Shown piece after piece: positions 10,335 through 21,000 of a stretch of DNA of 64,000 bases. A program made the position numbers and the translations under genes. The notes beneath the pieces are model-generated. The model ran no database searches. It was not told the origin of the DNA and saw only the letters and a program-made list of their open reading frames with translations. This stretch comes from Leishmania donovani (Eukaryota > Euglenozoa > Kinetoplastea > Trypanosomatida > Trypanosomatidae): positions 1,703,367 through 1,767,366 of the forward strand of contig NC_018263.1 of NCBI RefSeq assembly GCF_000227135.1. The letters run 5' to 3'. The stretch's first letter is position 1. Every line of letters begins with the position of its first letter.

Positions 10335-13300
10335 AAAAAGGTAGATGACCGAAGAAGGCGACAGGAAACCTGTGACCATCTGCTCATGCTGCCATGCACA
10401 CTGCGAGCGTGTCTGTGTGCGTCTCTTGTACGCCTTCGTCCCGTGATAGTGCGTGTCACGCAGGCCGGCTGTCTGCCGGGCATACTGCGTTGACGACTCT
10501 GCCTCGGCATCCGCCTTCCTTTTCGTCGTGCTCTCGTCATCCCTCTTGTTTTCAGACGACGTCGAGGTGTCGGCGAAGACTCCCTTGCGTGAACACACGT
10601 GCGCGCGTGCAAAAGGATGCGTTTGTGCGTGTGCGTGCGTCTGTGCACCCCGCGCGCTGCCGCTAAGGTTTTGCGTGGATGGTGCGAAGAGATGTACGCC
10701 GCTGCTTCTGCCCCCTGTTGCCTCCTTTCGGGTGTGTTGAGGGCAATCGTCTCCTCACAACGTCTTTCCTTTTTTTTTTGTTTCGCGCTTGTATGTGTAC
10801 GTGCCCGCTTGGGTTTGTTCATGTTTCTGTGTGTTGGTGCCCGTGTGTGCTTGTCTCTCGGCGTTTGCTAGCTGGTGACTTTCAGCGTCCCAAGCAGCTG
10901 AAAGGCGAAAGGCGAGCGGGAGAGAGAGAGCGGCAATGGTGGCTGTGACGGCTATCGCTCGTGCGTGTGTGCATAGACTGTTTTGTGTTGGGGATGAGGC
11001 AGTGGAGCGGGACAGGTGGCAGCCATCACCGAAGAGAATACATGGAAATGAGTGACGAAAGTGGAGCTCCCCACTGTGAATTGTCTCTCTCTCTCTATGC
11101 ATACTTCCGAGTGGCCACGCTGCGTCTAGCGGTTGTCGCGGCGCTGGTTTGTGACGTACTGGTGGGTGCGTGCCGCTGCCTTCCGCTTGCGTGCCCTCTG
11201 CCGCTACTCGACTCTGTACTACCTCCCTTGCACGATGCCCTCTGGCCGGCCTCTTCGTCTTCCAGTCCTGTGTGAACTGCGGCGGTGCTGGCTTCGTCTT
11301 TTCTGAATTTGTGGGAAGGATGCAAATCGAACAAATCAAAGACAGCCCGGGCGGATACACACCGCCACCTGCAATATTCCGCCGTGCTCCGTAGGTTCCG
11401 TCTGTGTGCACGGAGGATCTCGTGCATTGGCTCACCTCGCCGCGCTGCGGCACTGGTCAACTGTCAAGATGAGGGTATGCAAACCAGAGTGCCGGCAGTC
11501 GCTCGAGAGCAGAGAGTGCGGCGTGCTGCTTTTTCGTTGCCGAAGCGCTCACGCTCCTTTTAGTTGGATGTATTTGTGACGGCAAGGGAGCACTCCCTCT
11601 TCATCCTTCGGCTTCCCTTTTCCTTGTTCACAGCGCTGTGCCGCGTGCCGTTTGCCTTCCTCACGACCTCTACTGTGCCGAACCTGATGCTCTGCCGATT
11701 CTCGCCGCTTGCCCAACATCCTGTGTCTTCGCTGCTCCTCTACAACCCCGTCGTGCTTCTTTGTTTTCTGCTCTTCCTCTCGGCAACATCCGCTCTCTCA
11801 ACTGTGTTCCTCCACACATTCGCATCGCGCTCCTGCATGTTGGATTGGCGCTCGCTAACACTGCTGACGATCACTTTGGGCCTGCGCAGGAGTTCAAACC
11901 GCGGACCTCAGTAGTGTAGTCACGGTTCTGCTCGCGTGTGCGTGTGGGTCAAAGAAAGCGCCACGGACGGAGGGGAAAAAACAAATAAACACAAACAACA
12001 AAGGGAAAGCAAACCACAACAGAACGGCAGATTACATAAAGCGGCCTCTTCCACAGCAACAGCAACAACCGCAGTCGCATCACTCTCAGCTCCACATTTT
12101 CTCTTCCTTTTTTTTTTCACACCTTCTCCTTCTAGCCGAGGTTTCTGCGCTCCGCCTTTCTTGGACTCTCTCATTTCTTCTTCACACCTGATCTGCCCCC
12201 TCTCCTTCTTTTTGTTTTCGTGCTTCTTGTCGTGCTCGTGAGCAGATCTAAACGATCCCTTGCCCCCACTCCTTTTCTTCGCTTACCCTCGCAACGCCAC
12301 AGGCACACGGATATCGTAAAACAGCAAACACACTGGCAGCCAACAGAGTCGGTGACCGCTTAGCTGAAGATCGGGGCTCACCTTCGTTTCTTTCGGTCTC
12401 TGAGAAGCAACAACATTTTTTTTTCCCGTCTCTTCGGTTGTATTCGTCGCACGCCCATTCGGCGTGTGTCTGTGGTACTCTTGTTTCTCCTTTTTTTTCG
12501 TTCGAGTTGTTGTACGTCTTTACCTCCATCGTTTGTGGATTGTGGTGACATTTTCTTTTTTTTTTAGGGTGCTTCGCCCTGCCCTCCCTTTCTTTGTTGG
12601 TCATCGATTCGAGGCGGTGCGTGCGTTTCTGGGCACACCCTGTATATCTGCCTATGTGAATCAAGCAAGTTAGGTGAGTGGAAAGCAACACGCCTGACTC
12701 GAGAGTCTTTTTGGCGAGAGACGTCGCGCGCGCGTGTGTCGGAAAGATCGGGGATCCGTGTATCTCTCTCTATCGCGTTCGTTGAGCGCATTTGCTTGCT
12801 CGCATTTTTTCTTTTTTTTGCGAGGGCGATTTTTCTTCGTCACCTTTGCCCCCCCCCCCTATACCTCCAACTTCCTCTTCCCCCTTTCTTTGTATTGTTC
12901 TCCTGATACTCTTCCTCTGTTTTGTGCTGTGTGTTGTGGTGCTCCTTTGTTTTACGGTTTACGTCTCCGTACCTTCGGCTGTGGGTGTTGCGTCACGCTG
13001 TTTGTGAGCCGTTTCGTGATTAGTGCGCTCGTGCGCGCGTGTCTCCCTCTCTTTTCCTTGTGTGTGTGCATGTATGTATGCGTGTATGTGTGACTGTTGT
13101 GCGACTCGCTTGGTTGACCTTTGCCAGCTTTGTTGGTGTTCGTTCGTCCACGCGTTTCTCGTTGTATTTCTCCCGAGGTATCGGTGGAGTCGTCTGACGT
13201 CTCCCCAGTTTGCTTCTGTCTTTCCTCTTTTTCGTTCCGTTGCTGTGATTCTCTTTTTGGCGCTCTTCCGCTACGTTGCCTCTGCCTCAGTGTTGAACCG

Positions 13301-14726
13301 AAAACGGAAGGCAGGCTTTCCTTTATTTATTTTTGCTCTGTTTCTCACTCACTCCCGGCCCGTTGGTGTCTGCGTAGGTGTGTGCCACTGCTGCGTCGTT
13401 GTTGGCTTTTCGGAGTCGTGCCCATCAGCTCTTCCCTCCGTCTCTCTCCCCTCTTCGCTTTGAAGCGCTCTCTACGCGTTCTGGTTGAGTGCTTCGCTCA
13501 TCTCTTCCCTGGCACCTGTCTCTCTCTGAGTCAACTCCTTTTTTTTTCTGGTTATCTCTGATCCGTCTCATTTGCCGCTGCTGGTGCCGGATTGCATTGC
13601 TTGGGTCTCTGCGCGTGTGTGTGTGTGCTGCCGAGCGGTGTCTTAAAGTGTTTTCTAGTCTCTGGCGTTCTCTGTTACGCCCGCCCATCTGCCCTTGTTC
13701 TGCGACACTATTCTCTTTTCACAGCGTGCCCCAACCCCCTCCTACCCCACCCCACCCACGCCCGCTCCTTTTGTTGTTATCTCTGTTCTCGATTGTGCGA
13801 GCGCCGCTTCGTTCTCGTTTGGCGTTTTGACGCTTTATGCGGCTGGAGGCTCTGCCCTCGAAGGATTAGGCAGTGATTTTTTGTTCTCGTGTTGCTGTAG
13901 CTCATTTTCCAGGTCCTGATCGTGACGCCGTTTTCCTCTTCTTCCTTCCGTTTGTGTCTTTGTGTGCCCCCGCTACCAACACCACCATCTGCACTGCTCA
14001 ACTTCTTCATCCATCGGTCGACGCACTTGCTTCCCGTTTACGCCTTCGCTTTTTGTGCCTTCTCACGTTTTCTCAGTACCCCCTCCCCGTCTCTCTGAAC
14101 GCGTGTATGTGTGTAGCTTCTTCTTTGCGTGAGGTGCTTTTGCTCTCTCTCTCTCGTGCTCTCGCTTTCGATTCTCATCGTTGCCCCATTTTCTTCGTCT
14201 TTTTTTTTCATCCCTCGTCTGCCGTGTCTCGTGCATTGGTGTGCGTGTGTTGCCGTTGTACGTGTGGTCTGCTCGCTCTTTATTGTCGGGCCACTCACTT
14301 CCTCTCGCGTCTTCCTGTGCCCGCTGTCCGCCTCTCCTCCCCCCTTTTCCTCTCTCACTTTCTTTTCCTCGCTCTCTCCGTGCAACGACAGCGCTGCCTC
14401 GAAGAGCCGTACTAGGATACACGGCTCTCGCATCTGTTCTGCGACCAGCAAGCGGGACATAGTATAATCGGCTTTTGTCTGATCTGCAACACAGAAAAGA
14501 AAAAAAAACAGAGAAGCAAAGGAGAAGTGAGCGCAGAAGGAGCGTGCTGGGAGGCCCGGGCGTTGCGTCTTGAAGGCGTCTTTTTCCTTTCTTTTGTATT
14601 GCTCTGTTTTGTTTCCTCTCCCCTCTTCCCTCTTTGCGGTTCTTTTTGTCTCCCTTCTGCTCCTCTTCCCCTCCCCAAAGTCGTCGTTAATGGGTGCTTT
14701 ATCTGTTCCTCTACTTTCAACCTCGT

Positions 14727-14756
14727 CCTCCTCCTCCTGCTGCTGCTGCTGCTGCT
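14727..14756. repeat. (CCT)4(GCT)6 trinucleotide repeat
   Basis: Four CCT units at 14727-14738 directly followed by six GCT units at 14739-14756, inside the polypyrimidine region upstream of the HECT gene. Confidence 0.9.
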
Positions 14757-14818
14757 CTCCCTCTCTCCATCTCTCACGTTTTTTCTTTTTTTGCTCTTGT
14801 TGATCTTTTTTTTTGTGT

Positions 14819-14820
14819 AG
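14819..14820 (+). promoter_or_regulatory. Candidate spliced-leader acceptor of the HECT gene
   Basis: AG after a very strong T/C tract (about 14760-14815). It would give a 5' UTR of 199 bases before the ATG at 15020. Confidence 0.5.
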
Positions 14821-15019
14821 CTCGTACTCATTCCTACGGCCCAACCCCAGAGCAAGGGGTGCGGGCCACTCTCGTGGTTATTCGGCGTTCGAAGGGTGCA
14901 GAGCACATCAAGAGGCACGCCGTTTGCGCGCTTCTTCGGGCTCTGGGTCGGCGTCGACGGACAGAACGGCGACATAGAGCCTACCACGCTGTTCTCCATT
15001 ACACGGAAGCACTGCGGCA

Positions 15020-18000
15020 ATGACGATGGGCTCGCTAGCATTGCTGAGCGACATTCGCGCAGCTTACTTGGCAGGCTACGACGCAGTCCAGCGATCGGGC
15101 GAAAAGATTCTCAGTCCCGTCCGGGGCGCCATAGAAAGGGCCAAGACGACGGCAGTAACCAAGGCCGCACGGCAGCGCCTCGAGGAGCACCTCCGATTGC
15201 TTTGCACCACCATTTGCATCTCGGGCGAAGAGTACGTGAGGACATTTCCGGCAAACCTCTACGTGCCGTTGTTGACGGAGATCTTAACGGCCGCCAATGT
15301 GGCGCAGAGAAGCGACGGCTACGTCATGAACCCCTTGTCATCGGAAGTGTGCGACAGCGACATGCCTTCCTACTTTAGCGTTGCGAACCAGCCATCGCAC
15401 AAGGTGGGGCTAGCGAGCCGCTCGAATAAGCTCTTGTCCTCATGCTTGCCGGCTCTTGGCATGCAGGCCGCATCGCCTGTGGCGGTTTTCGCGCTACGAG
15501 CACTCGCGCTCATTGCGGACATGGTGCCCAGCGGCAGCTTCGCGTTCTGCCCTAGCCGAAGCAAGGACACCATCGCAACTTTGGCGCTTTACCTCAGCGA
15601 TCCGGAATTCCTAGTCGTCAATGAGGACCTTGCTGAGGAGCTGCTCAAGTGCTTTCTGTACGTCTCCATGCTCACGTACGACGCATGCATTGACGCACGG
15701 GTGCCCGCGCGTACCGTAGAAATGCTACTCTCCTTGGAGCCCCACCACCTGCGCGTCCTGTGCGTCCAAGTGGTGTCGAACCTCCTCGCGCGCGCGCGGG
15801 AGTCGGACCTGGAGGGGGTGTGGGCACCCGTGATGGCGAAGTTGCTCGAGTCGTTCGACAGCTTCCTCCTCGAAAGCTCATTTCGCCTTAGCGCGCCTGA
15901 GACAACGCCCCAGGTGGCGACAGATGGCTCCTCCACGCCAACAGCGGCGACAGTAGCTGATACCACTGCATTCACCACGCCCACCGCTGCGCGCTCGCTC
16001 ACACGGAAGGAGGCGACGCTGCTGCAGCACTACATGGAGGCGATTGCGCATGCCGTCGACCGCCTCTTTGTTGGCGTTGCCTCGATGAAGGCACATAAGA
16101 AGCTTCTGGATCACATGATCCGAGTGTGCGTGCAGGTGCTGCAACTTTCTCTGAACATTATACCTTCCACGTGCGGCGAGTGGCTCCGCTCCGTCGCTCT
16201 CTCGCCGATTCTCGCCTTTTATCTGACCAATCCGCCGTTTGTGTTGCCAGTTTTGCTGCAGCTGCACGTCTGGGAGGCCGTTTGTGGCTGCATGCTGACG
16301 CTTGTGGAGCGGCGGGCGGTGGGGACCAGAGCCTCCGGCGCAGCTGCTGGCATTACAGCTCTTGAGAGTGAGGTAGCGGGCGGTGCACCAGATGACAGCG
16401 CTGCCATGCAGGGCAACAGCTCTGCGCACACCACATCGTCCGCGGCGGCATCGTCAACGTCGCTGGAATCAAATGCGCAGCGCGGCAGGGGCGAGGACGA
16501 CAGTAGCAATGCGGTGGCAGATGCGACGCGGTCCAGCGCGGCCAGGCGTGGAGTTCCCGCTCTGTCAACAGGCCCGGTCCTAACAACAGATGTTACCACG
16601 ATTCCCTTCATTGCCGATGAACTGCGACTGCTCCCGCTGCTGGAGTTTTTGCTAGTGCTGCTCCCATGCGCTCGCCGCGGGCACTCTCACACCGACTTCC
16701 GCCACATAACCCTCCCCTACTTCGGCTGGACCTGGGAGGACGACTTCCACAACGAGACGGAGTGCAACGAGGCGCTGTCGCGGCGGCTCGAGCGCGTTTA
16801 TCAGCAGACGCGCAGCTGCCGCAAGCACGAACTCTTTGCAATAACACACGGAAAGCAGCGCGTCTTTTACACCGATTTCCTGAGCAAGTCGTACGTGAGC
16901 GAGCGGCGGGAGCGCCACTGTCTGCACCGCAAGCCCCTTCTGACGGGCTACGTGCATGGCACGCAAGACGCACTGCTGCGCGGCTGCACCTGCTGCGCTT
17001 CTGAGCCCGCCCCCCGCTTTTCGACCTGGGTGAACCGTAACTACATGCGACTTCGCACGGCAGACACCGAGGCCAGCGGCCGGCGCGGGGAGTTTCCCTC
17101 TTCCTCTTCTTCCTCTTGTGCCTCCTCCGGCGACGCAGCGGACGAAGAGGACGGCTCACAGGCACCAGGGTCAGCACCGCAGTCGTCCGCAATGGCGCGG
17201 GGCTCCTCGTCTCCGTCGCTGCACTCGAACAGCGCGAGAGATAGGGGAAGGGGCTATGTCTCCCCATCCTCGTCCCCCCACCGGCTCCACCGGATAAACA
17301 CGCTGCAAACACCCAATGTTCGCGCTAGTGACGCCGACGATGGGGGCGGAAATCGCGACACTACCACGAGCCCGTCGGCAAGTGAGCGGCCGAGAGGCTC
17401 AGGCACCACTCGCGAGGGCAGCGGAGGTGCGACCATTGTGCACCACGGCAACCGCCTTCCTCACCCCGCATACAGCGGGGTGGACGAAGTGGATGCAGAT
17501 GACGAGGACTGCTACAACAGTATTAACGGACACCAGGACGAGCCGCAGCAGCGCAACCCGCGCCGCCGCGGCGGTGGGCTAGGCTTCCTGCTGTGCCGGT
17601 GCGACAGTGACACCACTGCAAGCTCTCAGGGCCGCAGCCGGCAGATGCATATGAGAGGCTATCTTCCTGAAACACCACCCTTTACCCACCACCGAAATGA
17701 CTCGCTCGCCATTACGGTGCTGCCGATGGAGGCAGTACTGGAGAGCCCTGGGGAGCGACTTCAGGCCGACCCGTCGACCCGCAAGTCATTTCTTGGCAAG
17801 GGCGTTCTTTCAAGCATGCTGGTCACCGTTGTGCCGGCGCTGCTCAGCGTGCTGGACAATTGCGTGAACCCGGTTGTGGCGCGGCACAGTGTGACACTGT
17901 TACTGCGGTGTCTCTCCCTCAGTGCCGACTTACGAACCCAGGTGACCGGCGAGTCGATTGAGCTCTTCACGGGTAGCCGCTCGGGAGAGGAGGCGGCCGT

Positions 18001-21000
18001 TGCGGCGGCAGCGTCGGAGGTGAGCGAAAAAAGTGGGTGGCGGCGCATGTCGTTTCGTAAATGGATCACCGGCGGAAGTGGCAGCAGGCCGAGGCGGTGG
18101 CAGCGCGTGGAGTGGGAGGCGACGCAGGCGGCACTGCAGCGACTTGTCCCTTCCCTACGCGAAGTCTTGGTGAGCCTGTACGTCGCAGACGGCGTGAACA
18201 TTGTGGCGGAGCGGCAGGAAACATTTGGGTACATGCGCGACGACCTCTTGGTGGCGGACGAGTTGGCCCGCGTCGGACTGTCAACCGAGTTTTTCGGCTT
18301 CCAGTTGGCCTTGCCGTCTGAGTTGCACGTGTGCACGGCTGACGCGATCGCGCTCCTGCTCCGCCTCTTTCCCAGTGCTAAGCCGTCGGCGCGCGCAGCG
18401 TCGGATCCCAAATCGAGGGCGCTCAAAAAGTCCAGAAAGGTGAACATCCTTCACAGGCCACCACGCCACAACATCAGTGGCGACAAGGATGCCCGCCTGC
18501 AAGCATCGCCGACGCAATCGATGTCCTCGTTGGGTTCAAGCACGAAGGCGTCCGCTGCTGGTCAGCCAACGACACTAGCCGCCCAGGCAGCTCTTCAAAG
18601 GCAGCATTCACAGGACCTTCGCACCACGGTCGCTTCTCTGGCGCTACCAGAGACCCCGGCGTTCCAGCGCGGGACTCCGGTCTCGCAGGGAGGCCGAGGA
18701 CACGTCACAAAGTCGTCGTCAAAGACACACCGTCCCGCACACGTGCAGAAGCAAGACAGCACCGATGGCAACGCGACCAACGGTCAGCCGCCACCTCTCT
18801 TATCGTTCACGACGCTGTCGCGGCCTTCCACCATGTCGCTCTCACTGTCTGCCAACGAGAGCTACTCGGCCAGCGTGGATACAGTGCAGGATTGCTTATC
18901 CAAGGCATCTCCGGCGGACAGCCGCGGCATCGGAAGCACTGGTGTTTTTACTCTGCATCAGAGCACGCTCCTCGTCAGCTATGCCAGTCAGATCTTGCGC
19001 CGATCTATTAAGGCCTGCGCTGCGGCGCAGCAGATTCACGAGTCGATGAATCACAAAATATTTCACACACGCGTCGCGATCGGCTCCCCGGAGCCGGGCG
19101 ACGGCGGCGCGCTGCAGCTACAGTCCAGAGAGCTTACTCTGCGTCTCTTTCCCGACTCCAGGTGTCCGTACCACTCCACTTTCCTCGCCTGCACCGAGAC
19201 ATTTTTCCATGCCTCTCAGGCTCTCTTAGTGGCCCTGCTCGCTGCGGGAGCGTCACTGCCGGCCACGTCCGGGGCGACCGCAGCGGCGCCGCGGGACCTG
19301 GTGACGCAGCCGGCGACGGCTGTGTTCTCGCCTGCTGCCATCGCGGCGGCCCCATCGGCGGCGGTGGCGCGCCTTCAAGGGCCGCAACCGGGCCGGCAAG
19401 GGCCCTCTGCTTGTTTGACGGCTCAGCCCGCTGAGAGTGCGTACACCTCGGCGCCAGTGCAGAGCCAAGCGCCGTCGCAGTTGAAGGGAGGAGAGGAGCT
19501 CTCGGTGGGCGTGGAACTGCCTTTCATCCCGGTGACGGTAAACGCGGGTGCGATGCAGGAGGCGATCAATCGAGCCATGGAGGACAACATAGGCCTCTAC
19601 CGGCGCCTACCGCCTGCGCTGCGCGGCTTGCTGGGCTTCTATGACTACTGCAAGCACTGCAACATCGAACTTCGTGCCGCTATTGTCGAGACGCCAGAGA
19701 TTCTAGGTGAAATGGCCACCCATTTGGAGAAGTGGCTGGCGTCGCGTGCGCGGCAGCGCGAGAATGTCGAGTGCTCTAACGCCAGCTTTGCTCTCTCCCT
19801 CTACGTGTCGAACAACTCGTGGGACTCGAGCAGTAGCCGTGGCGTCGATGCGCTACTGGCAAGCCAACAGCACCTACGTCTCGACAGCGCCGCTCGCGGC
19901 AAGCTGCTCTGCCTGACGGCTGACTTTGCCACGACAATCGGGCGTGATCTCGGCCTCGCCACACTGGACCTCGCTCCGTCGGTGGTGATGAAGCAGCCGT
20001 GCAGCTTTCAGAAACGGGCAAAGCGCTTCAAGATGTTTGACGCGATTCGCTTCCTCGTATGGCGGCCTCTCAGCATTTTCCTTGACCTAAGGACCCCAAC
20101 GACCGCAAAACAACTACGAAGTAGCAGTCTTAGTACTGCCGATGCTGCCTCCGTGGCATGGGGAGAGGCGACGGAAGCCGAAAAGTCTGTTGTGATGGTG
20201 GGGTGTACAGAACTGCGCGTTGTCACTGGTGTGAAGCTGCGCGACCCAATAATGTCGGTGCTCCCGACTACCACGGTGGGCTTGCTGGCCGAGGCAGTGG
20301 CCGCGCAGGTACAGCTCCCGCGGGCCTCTGTCTTCTCGCCAAGCTTCACTCTCAAGTCCTCGCAGTTGCCGCCATCCCCCCGACCGCTGCACGCATCACA
20401 GGAGCGTCAAAGCCTGTCCGAGCCAGATTCTGGGAGAGGGGGCGCCGGGTCGCCGTGCCTCACGAGCCAAAACGGCTTTGAGGAGCGCCGCCTGGACCCA
20501 ACGGCGACGGTGACGACGGCGTCTGCAACGGAGCCGCCCATCTCTGCTGACCGCATTCTGTTTTTCTTGAATGATACACCACTGTTTTCACCAATGACGA
20601 CGTTGCTCGACGCCTTGACCGCCTTCGCCGTCAGCGGTGCTAGCCTGCGCGACCTCGTGGAGAGACAGCGGCGCTCGTCGGAATCTGTCGACGCGCACAG
20701 TTCCAAGATCTCGGCGACGCTGCCGACGCTGCCATTTTGGACGTTGACCCATGCCCTTGAGTTTGTCGTGCTAGCAGAGCCGCTGCCAGCGTCGTTGATT
20801 CTTGGCTTGGCGACAACGGCATCCGCATCTTCTGCGACGAGCTGCTGCTGCTGCGGGTGCGACGGCTTCAGACCGGCTTTCTTATGCAGTCCTAAACACC
20901 TCTTCGATGCAGCGCCGCCGAACGGCCCTCTCGCCCTATTCTCTGCTCTCTCGACAGTAATGCGGGAGGAGGTCGGGAGCTCGCTAGCGGTGCTAGAGAG

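Larger units (their letters stand above)
10335..15019. other. 4.7 kb gene-free region, very pyrimidine-rich in its second half
   Basis: No coding sequence that I can support on either strand. About 10335-11560 has mixed composition. From about 11560 and especially from 12730 to 14820 the + strand is dominated by C and T, with poly-C at 12849-12859, many poly-T runs and (CCT)n/(GCT)n at 14727-14756. Translations are monotonous Ser/Leu/Phe/Cys/Pro. The region ends in a strong polypyrimidine-AG at 14819-14820, which should start the HECT gene mRNA. Confidence 0.6.

Noticed and set aside
9554..10822. Long minus-strand open frame opposite RPT6
   Set aside because: Mirror of the AAA+ coding sequence; its translation shows no recognisable motif and wrong composition.
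11040..11460. Possible degenerate retroposon (SIDER-like) segment
   Set aside because: Composition is compatible with such elements, common in Leishmania spacers, but I could not identify the signature or an A-rich tail with confidence. A search with SIDER1/SIDER2 profiles would decide.
11888..11910. GAGTTCAAACC, another tRNA-like T-loop
   Set aside because: The neighbouring bases do not form a five-pair stem, and nothing upstream resembles a tRNA body.
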